NCBI GenBank assembly: GCA_025738555.1 | Contig: JAOVFP010000004.1 | Coordinates: 620,001-684,000, forward strand | Source: Cyathus striatus | Lineage: Eukaryota > Basidiomycota > Agaricomycetes > Agaricales > Nidulariaceae | DNA: 64,000 bases | Direction of reading: 5' to 3' | Shown: in pieces, positions 1-11,885 of the stretch | How positions within the stretch are numbered: position 1 is the first letter of the stretch | Layout of the letters: each line of letters begins with the position of its first letter | Program-made: the position numbers and the translations under genes | The notes under the pieces: model-generated | Databases searched by the model: none | Told to the model about the DNA's origin: nothing | What the model saw: the letters and a program-made list of their open reading frames with translations, nothing else

Positions 1-1907
1 CACATGCACGCGGGCCAAATCCAAACATCGAAAGATCATGCTCCGATACACCATACCATCTCGATGGATAGAACATCTCGGGATTTTCAAATACATATGG
101 ATTGTGATCTACAATTTGACAAGTATCAACAGTGAGTGCATATGACTCAATGAGATCGCACTTACGAATGCTAACAAGGTCTAGAATAATTTGGCTACCC
201 TTCGGAACAACTATTGTCGCTTCCTTTGGTCTTGTCACTTCAATAGGAAGGTCGTCTACTGTTTCTCGAGCAAGGAAAAATGCTGCAGCTGCATAATATA
301 TTATGGTATGTTCAATGATAATGCAACATGAAACGTACGATAGAGTCGACCGCATTCTTGGAAACAAGCTTGTAAATGAGGAAGCCCACTCGGGTCATCG
401 ATACTCTAGAAGTGTAGACATGTGGATCTCAGCACTATAACAGCGATGCATGACTGAAAGATTCATACCAAAGTTCCATCTTTGGAGAAAGCATTTATGA
501 TCTCTTCGTATGCTTTTAACTGCTCTTCTTTATAAAGTGCCAAACAGATCATAGCAGCTGTAAGAACAGATGCAGTTGTTTCTACGGCAAATAATGATTA
601 TCAGTCAGATTAAGATATCTCGCAGCATGAGAAATCATTCAAACCGTGTCCGGCAAAGAGGATGGTGAATATATCAGCTACCTGATCTACATTTGAGGTA
701 AGTAAAGAGGAGAAACGTACCACTTCTTTCTCGGAGAGAGAATACTTCCCTCCCGCTTCCGACGACTGTACAAGACGACCTAAGACATCTGCGGTCGAAT
801 CATCAATAGAAAGTGCATCTTTACGCTGTTGTATGGACTCCTTTACTATACGAGTAAACGTATCCCATGCTGTATCAACATGTCGTAAGCTTCGAGACAT
901 CAAAATCAGTACGCTGTATCAATCGAATAAGAGAGAACCTTTTAATAGGAAGTTTAAAAGCACAGGCGGGGAAAAAGAGTCTTGGTAGAATAGTTTTTGT
1001 AACGATGTTGATAGCTTCGCTCAGCTGCATCCCTTGTACAGTCGACTCAGCGGGAGAATTCCACGACATTGGAAGGTCGAATGCACATCGTGCCACAATG
1101 ATTAATGCATACTAGTGTGAAGATGTCAAGAAAAACCTAGCGATTAAAAATGCGAAATACCTTCAACATGAAGTCGTGCATCGAGGAGATTATGACCGTA
1201 TCTTGCTTGTGCCATCCTTCGTCTTGGGCAACTTCATTATACAATTTAGCACTTTCATCCCGAACGAGGATGGATGTCTTCTTATTAAACGCAGGAGCAA
1301 TGAACCTTCTATGTCGTTTCCAGGTATCCCCATTCGCGGAGGCGACATTGTCTCCGATAAGGCTGCGAGAAGTCGTAAGTCGAACTAACATGCAAGAATC
1401 GATCATTACTGCTTACCTTGTCAACGTGAAATCCTACGATCTGGCAAGATTGGTTTTGCTTTCATTCCCAAGTAATTGTCTCAGAACGTCAACAGAGCAA
1501 GTGTAAAAGCATGCTTTTCCGGAAAGAATGGGCACCATAGATATTATATCGTGTGAATGATTGAAGTAGGCTAATGAATAGACTTTATGGAAAAACCCAC
1601 GGAGCGTGAAATGTAGTATGCGACTTACAGGTTTCTCGCTGGGTCCAAGTCCAGTTATACCCCAAGTTCCACCACGAGGAAGGAAATATAGCACCGAAGA
1701 GGCTAGTCGGTGAGAATAGAGGTCTCAGTCCTGGGACATAGCTGACAGCCTTCATGAAACCTGAATAAGCGTTACGTCAAAAACAGCGACATGAAAACCT
1801 GCCTTTAAACCACGTATGAACGAGTACGCGTAACCCAAGCATATACAGCCCAACGCTACTGCGACCGATTGGGGAGTCATCATAGGTAGGATTAAGAGTT
1901 CTAGCAT
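1..1907 (-). CDS. Cytochrome P450, fungal CYP, 3' end beyond the window edge
   Basis: Haem-thiolate monooxygenase, probably ER-anchored; substrate unknown. I place the start at 1907-1905, giving a hydrophobic N-terminus followed by an exon reading VPGLRPLFSPTSLFGAIFP, typical of basidiomycete P450s. Further along the reverse strand come the C-helix GDTWKRHRR (~1310-1350), the I-helix ILFAGHE/TT with the Glu codon split by an intron (~580-665), the K-helix ECGR (ExxR, ~360-380) and the haem loop FGFGPRAC at 1-25, with the Cys present. At least eight short introns are needed. One junction (~1380-1450) does not keep frame with any GT-AG pair I tried, so the gene may be frameshifted there or my splice choice is wrong. 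The last ~100 residues lie outside the window. Family certain, integrity uncertain. Confidence 0.85.
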
Positions 1908-4566
1908 AGTATCGGTAACTGAGTGCGTAGAAATGGGCGACTATGAGGCCTAGATGCGTGGTGCAGTTGTCAGTGCAGCAGAAAGGGAACTCGAGGTTAC
2001 ATGTATTCCATTCACCAAACGTGTGTCAGAGTAACTGTGGGCATAAGTGTGGGCGTACAATCACGTACAGGACCCACTGAGAAGCTTTGAGGTTAAGTAC
2101 AATATTGTATATGACCCATCAAGTCGTACTACTCCCTCTCATTCCAAATGCATTATGCCTTCTAATTATAGGTTTGTGTACCACTTCATGTGCGCGCTCA
2201 CTGGGAGCCGAATCGCCCACTTGGAGAAACGATTTATTCATGTAAATGAAGGGTAATGATACGAGCATGGTGAACTTTACAATGTGGTAAACCAACCGGT
2301 CATCGACACCACTAGTGACTGAGAAAAGCCGGGTCAGTAGGGTGAATGGCTTAGTAGAGCCGTGAGTCAGGGACTCGGACTCGTCGGGCCCACAATGTTA
2401 TACGACGCTGACACCGTCAAAGTTACATAGATTGAAGTCCCGACCATCTTGTATTACGAACATGCCATTCCTCAAAAGATGGGAGGAGCCATGGGTGACT
2501 CAAAGCTCACAGCTGATTTTCTAGGGTTTGAACAGTATGGTATGGAGGTTGTTCGGTGTGGGCGGTGCGGTGTGCGTCGGGCAGGGTTCGGGACTCGGAT
2601 TTACTATACAAGTTCGAAGTTCTAGCATTGGTGACTGGTCCTATTAGTCAAGTGAATACTCTAGAACGAGTGCACGGCTATTACAATCTGCAGTAAACGA
2701 CTCAGTAGAACTCGTGAGATCAATGGTGAACATTTGAACGTACACCATGAGTAACCGAGCACTATGACGCGGGATTAGTCTCGATTGCAAGGTGGATGCA
2801 TGAATGCACGAGTGAAGTGGCCTCAGTCGGACATGATTCCGTGCAGTTGTACATGATGGACATGGAAGGTTGACATGTTCATTGTAAGTAGACGGATGCT
2901 GCATCGCAGATACAGAGTATAAGGGGATCCTAGGAGGAGCGGAAGATCGAAGGATACACCGCTTCTAATCAATAATCCCACCACTCAACGTCAAAAAGCG
3001 AAACAGACCTGTTCTCGTCCTCCCTCTACTTCTCCCGCTCCTCCACCACCCACTTCAAGTTCTGCTTTGAATCCTCTCCATACCCGAACGAAGACGAATG
3101 CTGCCCGCTCTTCTCCTTTCGCTGCTTCATGAATGGTAGTCCCGTTGAAGATATAGATTGACTTTGGCCAGGACTCGTTTTGGAAGGGGGAAAACCAAAA
3201 CCACTGATGGTGAACGTGTTACGTGGAGGGCAAGTGGAGGGGACCACATTGGGTGACCTAGCTCGGCGCTCTTCTTAGCTTCAACGCTAAATCAATGTTC
3301 ATGTCCATAGTTCTCCAGTGGTATTGCGACGTGGTGTCAGAGATGGGCACTGAATATGCGTGAGGTGGAGGACTGAGGCGGGGAGGCGAGGATGACACTA
3401 AACGTTGGAATTTGAATTGGATCTATTGGCGCTTCCCGGCCCGCCAGGCCCGGTACCGACGCACTACCGTGACAGACTTTGACGCGTACGCTCGAACCCC
3501 ACCTGGTCCGTGCAGGGTCCGTGCGCCTAGCGCGTGGCCCATTCAAGTTCTAATTTCTCCATGTCAGACAAAGTCTCGTTCGATCCTCGAGTGTCCATTC
3601 GTCTGAACTTGCGTCAATAGCGACTACGTAGACACTACACTACCGATCGCTCGATTGTAAATCGATTATATCAAGCCGAACGAAAACGTCACGTAGTACG
3701 TACATGCAGACTCACTCCTCCAACATTCTTCAATTTCATCTATGCATGCGTATATCTATCAAGGAAATAGGTAGCATCGTACACCATAGGACTGTAAGAA
3801 GTCCCACAGGATTTAAAACCTTCTTTCACAGTTGTACCTTGTTTCAATTCTCCAGCAAGTTTCTTAACATTCCTCTCATACTGTAATGAACGATTCAAAT
3901 AGTAAGATCTTCAACTACTTGGTACTTACTATGTTATTGACAATCACCACGATTAGACCTTTACTTTATCAAGCACACAATATCGCCTGAACGTTCTCAT
4001 CTGAAGCGACAAGGTCTCTCAACCTCGCGGAACCGGTACAACTTAGTACTGAACTAGATTCAACTTCCATGTGCTCTTTGCACTCCCAGCAACCATCAAA
4101 CCTGAGTTAGATGAATATCAACGAAATCCCAAGTGGTGCATCATCCATACTTATCTCGTCTCACTGACCTCGTAAAACATTTTACTTAGGTACTTAGGTA
4201 TATTTCTCCGTATATGGGAAACACAAGCTGCTAAACAGTCAAACATCTGCGTTCTATTTTGAAAACGTCTTTGTATTAGCCTGTATATATCACGAGCACT
4301 GACACCAGTGGGGGTTCGACACAACACGATTGTTTCAACACCGTTACAATCGCAAGGTAGGCTTGGCTCGTATGGAAATTCCTCGCTACAACCATGTCCA
4401 TTGACACCCTCACCGAGTCTATCATCAGCTTGGCGTACGTCGGTAAGTCACCTGTTGCTTCGCGGCTTGTGATCCCCTACTACTCAACTGATGAACATCA
4501 TATCATATCATATATATATCTACATCCCACTGCGATTTTCCACTCAAGCAAGTTAGTTGTATAAAA
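1908..4566. other. Gene-poor stretch, no recognisable gene
   Basis: About 2.6 kb upstream of the P450. Only short open frames with skewed composition occur on both strands, and none shows a domain, splice structure or coherent repeat that I can identify. The last ~150 bases should contain the promoter of the small secreted protein gene at 4567. Confidence 0.5.
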
Positions 4567-5076
4567 ATGCGCTTCAATCTATTCTCCGCGTACGTTCATT
4601 CCACACTATCCTCCATTAATCCAATCCCATTTCTTATTTTCATTCCAGTGCCAGCCTTCTAGCTATCCCAACCCTCATCTCCGCAGTATCAATCACCTCG
4701 TCCCCTCTTGTCGCACACGCGGGAGATAGCGTCACGCTCACATGGAGCAACTCATCCAACGATACCGACTGGACCCTCTTCCTCGTTAACGAAACCGTAT
4801 TCTTAAGCTTGTATCAGTCTTTGTACAATATTGATCCTGCTCCTGGATCCGTTGTGTTGTCTTTGCGTGCGGATTTGGAGCCTGGGTATGTTCTGTTCTG
4901 TTCTTTTAAAGGGTTATGATATCTTATGTCCTATAGAAATGATTACCAATTCCGCATTGTGCAGAGCAAGTAAGTGCATTTCAATTCTGGATGATGATTA
5001 AATTATAACGTTTGTTTAATTCAGCTGGGTTGATTACGTTCTCGCTTTTGGGCCACAGTTTAGTATCGTCGCTTAA
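4567..5076 (+). CDS. Small secreted Kre9/Knh1-like protein (114 aa)
   Basis: Four exons (4567-4589, 4649-4885, 4937-4969, 5025-5076) joined by GT-AG introns of 51-59 bases keep frame exactly and give 114 residues. Residues 1-22 form a signal peptide (MRFNLFSA then SLLAIPTLISAVS). The mature part starts ITSSPLVAHAGDSVTLTWSN, the beta-sandwich pattern of the Kre9/Knh1 N-terminal domain (Ser-Thr-rich GPI-anchored family), and ends FRIVQSNWVDYVLAFGPQF, the usual closing strand. No Ser/Thr-rich tail or GPI signal follows, so this is a single-domain secreted form, probably in the cell wall or medium. Asn-x-Ser/Thr sites suggest glycosylation. The clean splicing indicates an intact gene. Domain assignment comes from pattern recognition; precise function unknown. 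Confidence 0.8.
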
Positions 5077-5370
5077 GTGGTTTTGGGAAAACTGTAATCA
5101 CTTTTGTAGGAGCATAATAATAGTATATTGTTTTTATAGCAGTGATATGAATCTTCGTACGAGGCATAGCTTACTCACTCTTCTAATTCAGACTATGTAC
5201 GAGAAATACCACTCAGTCACGTACACGATAACGATACTTTGTTCTTCTGATATAGAATTTACATGCAAATACATAAAAGTTCCCTTTTCCAAATAAATTC
5301 TTCAACTAATTACGCCGTTCCTTGTACTACCTGGCCAAGAGGCTAATTATCCGTGTCATCATAGAATCAA

Positions 5371-6653
5371 CTACAAACTTTGAACATCCACTAGACGACT
5401 CACCTTCACATTTCCATTGTTAAACTGTCTAATTCTACTCAGGTACCACTCAATTCCAGTGACACCCACATCAAACTTGCTTGGCTCTTCCACCTTCTTC
5501 TTTACAAGCGGACGAAGGACGACATCATTTCCAGGTCGGGTAAAGTACACGAGTGAGTACCTATCCAAGAAAGCTTGATCTCCAGGTGCCGTTCTAGATT
5601 AGACTATCAGCAGAATCAGGCGATGAACTGGTTAAGAACAACTTACACCACACGGTGGACACCTGAATGAAGTATTCCGTCGCTCAGGATGGCCATCGTG
5701 TCACCAATACTGAAAATAACATAGTCGGGGTTAGGCTATGGTACGATATGAGACCATTAGCAATTTTACATCCAGATGTTCGACATACTTTTACATATTG
5801 CCATTCTTCAGATCCAGGAACCTGTAGCTGCAGACCACCCAGTATGTTGTGTAAAATGGTCTGTTTATTTTAGAATTTACTTTGAAACACTATAATAGAG
5901 GGGGCGTACCACAGACCCAAAATCAGTATGCCTTCCCAACGTAATCTCCGGTTCCTTGACATCGGCCTCAACTCTCGCAGCACACCTTAAAAGTCTAGCT
6001 TCACTGGGACTTTCTTTGTTTGAATGCATTTCAACCAATGTACCAGGCACCAAACCGAGTTTCGTATTAAATACCTCCAAAACGGTATTATTCACTTGTT
6101 TGGCTTTGCGTACGTAAGGTGTAATGGTGCCTTCCATTCGCGATGACACGATCTCGGGATAGGTACGATGGACTAGTTTGGGCCAGGAAAGAGCGTCGTC
6201 TACTGATACGTGGATAAATTCGATCGTATCCGGTTTTCCAGATGGATCCTTTAAAAACCCAATCGGCTTGTAGCTGAAGAAAATTCACTCTAATTGTCAT
6301 TCTGATCAAAAAGATATCTTACCACGGAATAGTTTCAGTGAGTCTAGGTAACTTTGTAAAAGCAACTTTTTCCTCAGTAGGAAGCATTAAAACTTCTTCT
6401 CCGTAATCAAACATACGCTTTGCTTCCGCGTCCAGTCCGTGGTTCTTCAAACTAGATAATACGTACATGGTTGTGAGATATTTCAAATGTTAGAAGCGGA
6501 AAGAACGTACAACCAAAATCCTATCGTCGTTGCCGCATCCCAAAGCCTGGAAATTTCATTCTCGTCATTGCTTTGCAGGAGTTCATAGTCGATTATAGGT
6601 AATGAATAAGTGGGGATGTCAGGGAAAGGCGGATAAGACTGGGGATGGGTCAT
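5371..6653 (-). CDS. 2-oxoglutarate/Fe(II)-dependent dioxygenase, isopenicillin-N-synthase-like
   Basis: Soluble non-haem iron oxygenase of the DIOX_N + 2OG-FeII_Oxy type. Start chosen at 6653: MTHPQSYPPFPDIPTYSLPIIDY, the usual N-terminal signature. Then come ATTIGFWLKNHGL, YKPIGFLKDPSGKPDTIEF, the metal-binding HTD in LGRHTDFGS (~5905-5935), a GGLQLQVPGSEEWQYV strand, IGDTMAILSDGILHSGVHRVV with the distal iron His, and RYSLVYFTRP with the 2OG-binding Arg. At least five introns are needed. The segment between WQYVK and IGDTMAIL looks about nine residues shorter than usual, so one small exon may be lost or unrecognised. Substrate unknown. It lies within 5 kb of the P450, which could reflect a tailoring-enzyme neighbourhood, but that is inference only. 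Confidence 0.85.
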
Positions 6654-7509
6654 GACTGCGCTGAGAACTACTAGAAGTCTACGACCTGCTCTTTATATAC
6701 AAGGTAGTACACAATCCAGGGAAGTTGATTTATTATACACATGACTGCTAGCTGTTACGTTGACAGCCATTCCAGGAAACATTATTTCACTGGCACTCCA
6801 AAATGCAGTCCTATTTATAACAAACTTGTTTTACTAACATGACCGAGTTCAGCCCGAGCGGAGATTTTGATACAAGTAGAATGTACCGAGACGAATCAGG
6901 TGGTCTAGAATGGCCAATAGGGTTGCTGAGTTGAAAATAGAACTGAAAGCAGATATAGAGGCAGATGTTGTACCTCGTAGACTACTTAACCACAAGAAAT
7001 AATCAGCAGCAGAATGATAACAAGAATTTCATATTCCATGGGTCAATTCTTCAGCGTTAAATCAACCAGATTGCGTTACTTGCGTGCAACACACACAGTA
7101 CATATCACAAATGTTTGCTAAACAGGAAAAGGTGTACAGATGGGACTATCCAATTCGGAGATGGAACCGTGCACTGTGGCATGATATAGGTAAATATAGT
7201 GGACGAAGTAGTTGCTGTGGGATTATATGAAAGTTACCGAAATTTCAGCAGAAGTATTAAATCGAATTACTCAAGAGAGGGTGGGATTCAAGAATGGGAA
7301 CTAGAATGTTAACCGTACGCATATGTGAGCTGTGATTCCACCAGGGGCCCACGAGCCTCAACAACGAAAGGACAACGAATCCAACATCAATCTCCCTTCC
7401 TTCCGGGCGACGTAAGATGTGGAGAAGTCCAGCGTACCCAGGATTAGCGCTCTGCACAGCCGGCGGGTGGTGCAACTCTGCGAGGCTGGAGGCTCGTTCC
7501 GGTGCAAGG
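6654..7509. other. Intergenic stretch
   Basis: Upstream of the dioxygenase. It should contain that gene's promoter; beyond this I see no gene or repeat. Confidence 0.4.
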
Positions 7510-8735
7510 GTTGGTTAGGCTTAGACTAGAAATTCCCCGCGAAAATTGCCGACCCCGAATCCAGCCTAATTTGTCACCTGAAAGTTAACTGAGGTGTTCG
7601 GATTGGGCTTCGGGCGAACTTCGGGGAGGCTAGCAGAGGGATTTTGTGTGACACCCACTTTTCTTCAAATTACACACAAATAAAAAATTACATACATAGA
7701 TTTGTGCATATAACTATTCTAATATCTCCGTATACAGTATACAACCATCAAACGTGACACTATCGCTTCGCGTGACAACTTTTCTCATTTTGCTTATCCT
7801 GATCCCAAATCTACACCAATTACACCAATTCTTTTTGAATCACAAGGAATAGCATACTATTAAAATGTTACAGGAAGTAGCTATTCAAAATATTTACATT
7901 CCAAAGAATTATATGCAAAACAAAATGGGGAGTTTGGATAATTTAGTGAATTTCAAAAATTCTGTGGCTTGTATTGTTGTGAAGAATCTGGAATAATCAC
8001 TCTTATAGTATATAGTTGTTGAGGAAAAGCACTAATCTACATTTTCTATTATTCTTATCGAGCTGTGTGTGTCATATCTTTATAGAATTACAGATTCTGT
8101 GATATTCACTGTCTTGCAAGACATCAAAACTTTATTTATAAACTGATCCGGGACTTCGGCACTACTAATTTTGAATGGTTTTGTAATAAATAATTGACTG
8201 TCACGCCATGTGGTACCGATCAAAATCCATTCCCATCCACCATTTTGTATATTTGACCAACTTCCCTTCATCCAATGCATTAAATATTTTACAGTGGAGT
8301 TAATGAAGTACTACGCTATCTGCCTATACATCATTTGTAAAAATTGGAGGAGGGAACAAAGAGTTATGATGAGATCATGTTTATTCTGTCACGTTTGATG
8401 GTTGTATACTGTAATGAAATTAAAAAAATATTAACTTTAGAGGGACTTCCTATCTAATAGCTGTTTTGTCACCCACTGAAACAAGATACGTCACGCATGT
8501 TATGCATTGGGCGGTTAAGTCGCTGATTGGTCTCCTGAGATGATGCGCAGCGGCGAAGTGGGTGTCACACAAAATCCCTCTGCTAGCCTCCCCGAAGCTC
8601 GCCCGAAGCCCAATTCGAACACCTCAGTTAACTTTCAGGTGACAAATTAAGCTGGATTCGGGGTCGGCTTATTTTCATCAAATTTTGCGGGGAATTTCTA
8701 GTCTAACGCTGTCTAAACCTAGTTAGTAGTAGTAA
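7510..8735. mobile_element. Long foldback element with ~150-bp inverted arms (non-autonomous)
   Basis: The stretch from about 7512 to 7660 (ACTAGAAATTCCCCGC, CGACCCCGAATCCAGC, TTGTCACCTGAAAGTTAAC, GGGATTTTGTGTGACACCCA) recurs as its reverse complement at about 8555-8735 with a few small indels. A second, inner inverted pair is perfect over 26 bases (7733-7758 with 8388-8413). The AT-rich interior codes for no recognisable transposase; one short reverse-strand frame at 8080-8280 (with GGWEWILIGTTW) could be a decayed gene fragment. No clear target duplication was found. Best read as a large MITE or foldback element. Confidence 0.7.
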
Positions 8736-9559
8736 TTAATCCCCGCACCCGAACGGGCCCAAAAAGGGGAATGTACGGTTCACGATGAACGAGCTGCTTC
8801 ACCTTGACGGAATAAGCATATACATTGCGTCATGTTGAACAATGCATGATCTGGATCGTGTACACACAACTGCAACTGCAGCTTGAGGTATTGCGGCTAA
8901 CGACTCCTGCAAAGTTATCTTCGTTTTTTGGCCTTGGCATTGAGACGCATCGTATAGTAATACAAACTTCTGTCAAGAAGACTCGTTAGCGCCGGTGGAC
9001 GATACGGTAAGTACGGGCAATCACAACACCTGATGAGCGTAACGCTGCTGCTCTGAGACATCATCGATTCAATGCATTGACGGCGATTCTGGTTATGGTT
9101 TGGTAGGAAAACTCACTCGTATGATTCAGGTTTCCAGATCAAGCAAGTTTCTAAGATGCACTATAATGACAAGATAGAGACGCGTCTATACACAATGTTA
9201 GTCCAGAATGAGTAATAAAGATTTACAAAAGGATAATATACACGATATGTGTTGAAGTTTCCCCTTTGAGAGACGAGCTTGAGACACAATCAGCACCTCT
9301 CCTCCCAACCTACATACGTGAGTGTTCTTCAGTGTCTTACGTATCATTGGAAATCACTCTATCGCCTCGCCTTATCTGGCGCTGTTGTCGCCAGTCGCTT
9401 TTGGAACGTGGCTTCATTTTAGTTGAAACTCAGACTGTCCCATTTTATCTCCATTCGCCTTATTGTACTGAAATAGCTCAAAAGCTTAAATGCTGATTAT
9501 ATCTATTTATATAGGGTATATGGAAGCAGCTAGCCTGATCAAGAGGATGTTCATGGTGT
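8736..9559. other. Intergenic, nothing recognised
   Basis: No gene or repeat recognised. The open frame at 9266-9496 on the plus strand has no identifiable family or splice partner. Confidence 0.4.
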
Positions 9560-10172
9560 AGCTGGACGTGACTTCCCGTTCTTTTACTGTCCCATAGTTT
9601 GGACTCCTGCAGCATTCAATATACCAGGTAGGCCATCACTCCCCACGTTATTCCACTTACATATTCACCTAATCTTCCTTTACAGTACGGTCCTCCATCA
9701 AACGACAGCCGTCCAGGTGGACCACAAACCACCATCTTCCTCCCCTCTCTCAACTCTACCACGTGCACATCTTTCCGCCTCATTTCCGACAACTACACCA
9801 TAACCACTTTTCTCCTCATCCTCCGGAACAACTGCGCCCTGCACCTCTCCATGTTCACGGACATCCACCCTAAAGCATTCAATAAATCATTCCCTATTCC
9901 CAAACCCGAGGACGTGGTACAATATTATCGCAGAAGCAGCATCGCCTTATGTCTCGACGGGTACATCAATACGCAAGTGCTGATGCGACGTTTCTGCTTA
10001 GAGCAGATATCGCTCTTATGAGTGTCTTAATTCCACTATTGGGAGTTCTGCTCCGTTGGTGGGTGACCGCGTTAATGCTACACCCCCGAGGTTGTGGACG
10101 GATAATCCAATGTCTGGAATGGGTGTTTCGCTCATTTTCATTGGTGTCTGGTGGTTTTTCACTATGTTGTGA
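9560..10172 (+). pseudogene. Frameshifted conserved fungal membrane/secreted protein, unknown function
   Basis: After an intron ending near 9685, a coding-looking stretch reads YGPPSNDSRPGGPQTTIFLP, then FTDIHPKAFNKSFPIPKPE and DVVQYYRRSSIALCLDGY. The homologous reading then moves to a second frame (ASADATFLLRADIALM) near 9967 and to a third (ECLNSTIGSSAPLVGDRVN) near 10020, before a hydrophobic segment MSGMGVSLIFIGVWWFFTML and a stop at 10170-10172. Two single-base slips would explain this, so I call it a pseudogene of a protein with a C-terminal membrane helix. It resembles hypothetical proteins common in Agaricomycetes, but no function is assigned. The 5' end is not resolved. Confidence 0.5.
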
Positions 10173-10530
10173 AACTTGTATATTCGTTCGCTTTCGCTTT
10201 CGATTTCTTAGCATTGTTTTGAAGCTTACTGTCGGCGAGTTCTTTTACCTTTTTTTTTTTTAGAATTACACGAATGGAGCATCATGTCACATCATGTATG
10301 CGTAGTAATTGCCATCGGCTATCGTCTCGGAGCTGAAAATTGCTGTGGTGTCTAGACCGCTCCCAATTTGCTGACCAGCTAAAAATAGGTACCATAAAGC
10401 AGGTTCTAAGGAAACACAAAAACTAGGTCTTACAATTACCAGATCATCTGTTTGACCACTAATAAGCAGGCTGTCTCGAGGGCCCCTATCAAGTTCCCAC
10501 GGGTTAAATTACTTACAGACGATGTGGCGA
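10173..10530. other. Short intergenic stretch
   Basis: No gene seen. A T-run occurs at 10250-10261. Confidence 0.35.
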
Positions 10531-10748
10531 CATGCACGGATGGGAAATAGCAGGCTAGATACATATCCACCGACGTTCAAGTTGTCCGTCACGGTGAATA
10601 TTCAGTAACCTTAGTTCCACTATCAGTGTCAATTAAATATCTCTTCACTGATTCGTTGCTGGTTCGATGGTAGTGGCCTCGTACATGGGAGCTATCATGT
10701 TGGCATTGAATGTACTTCCGCTAGCCTACTATTTCCCGTCCATGCATG
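10531..10748. mobile_element. Small MITE-like element with 28-bp inverted ends
   Basis: The 28 bases at 10531-10558 (containing GGGAAATAG and AGGCTAG) pair as reverse complement with 10721-10748 with three mismatches. The 218-base unit has no coding capacity. A target duplication is not clear, so the class is unknown. Confidence 0.5.
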
Positions 10749-11331
10749 ATATCCGAAGTGATACTGCTACATCACACTTGACTCATTGGTTTATCTTCAG
10801 AGGGATTGAATATGATCCACCATATGGCGAAGATGTAGCTTGAGCTGAGTACAGAAGAGGTGAATAAGTTTTGTCACAAAGCAATAGACAATTTATACTG
10901 CCATAATAAGGTAAGGACTAAGCATTAATATGCTAGACACAGAAATCTCCATCGGAGAATTTTGATAACGATGTATTTTAAAAGAGAGATTCTGCCAATA
11001 CAAATGAGCATCAAGAGAATCTTAAGATACCTTAGATGAAATGAGACAACATGCATCCTTAGCACGCCATCCTCTTACAGCCACTGTCTTGGAACTGAAT
11101 GCTTCTGTGGAGTATACCGGCTAGCAACCAACTGTACAAGTATCACAAAGCATCACATTTCACGTTAATAATAATTATACATTGAAATGTAGCACCTGTT
11201 GTCTTCCACGCTAAATGAAAGCACTCAAAGCATAGCCTGCTTTTGGACCGCATTTGGAATAGCAGGAACTCCTGTCCACCTGTTAGTCTTGTCACAAGAC
11301 ATCCACATCAGGTGGATATGTCCACTCCGTG
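10749..11331. other. Gene-free, short hairpins
   Basis: No gene. Near the right end are CACCTG...CAGGTG (~11277-11314) and a perfect hairpin ATGTCCAC-TCC-GTGGACAT (~11317-11336). These sit beside the GAGTC-rich tract and may be part of the same repeat. Confidence 0.4.
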
Positions 11332-11505
11332 GACATGAGACTCTCAGTTGACTCTTGAGACTCAGTTGAGAGTCAAATGACAGTCAGATGAGAGTCTAAC
11401 CTGACTTCTGAGACTTAGTTGAGAGTCAGATGAGAGTCAGGTGAGACTATCAATACTTATATGAGAGTCAGTTGATAGTCAGTTGATAGTCAGTTGAGAC
11501 ATGTG
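11332..11505. repeat. GAGAGTCAGTTGA-type short tandem repeat
   Basis: About 170 bases built from variants of GAGAGTCAGTTGA and GAGAGTCAGATGA, with single-base changes between copies and one short interruption near 11395-11410. The last copies (GATAGTCAGTT) are the most regular. No coding potential. Confidence 0.75.
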
Positions 11506-11621
11506 TGGGAGTGACACATACAGCTGCTTCTCTAGAAACAAACATATGGAAACACAAGCCAATACCCCACTTCTTGGTGACCAATAATCGATACTGTTAA
11601 AAATAGGTCACCATTATTCAA

Positions 11622-11885
11622 GAACAATGCCTATGCATTTGATTACCAAGGACATGCCATTGTTTCTAATAATAGAACTCCATTGTTCTTCACACCCATT
11701 GTTCAGAACAATGCCTATGCATTTGCTTACCAAGGATATGCCATTGTTTCTAATAATAGAACTCCATTGTTCTTCACACCCATTGTTCAGAACAATGCCT
11801 ATGCATTTGCTTACCAAGGATATGCCATTGTTTCTAATAATAGGACTCCATTGTTCTTTTGCACCCATTGTGCAGAACAATGTCC
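11622..11885. repeat. 84-bp tandem repeat, three copies
   Basis: The start of the unit, GAACAATGCCTATGCATTT, occurs at 11622, 11706 and 11790, an exact spacing of 84 bases. The copies are nearly identical and the third degrades near its end. Because 84 is a multiple of three, several frames on both strands stay open across the array. The apparent repetitive proteins are therefore probably artefacts of the repeat. Confidence 0.85.

Noticed and set aside
2047..3606. Short frames between the P450 and the small secreted protein gene
   Set aside because: None exceeds about 90 codons and none shows a family signature or consistent splice sites.
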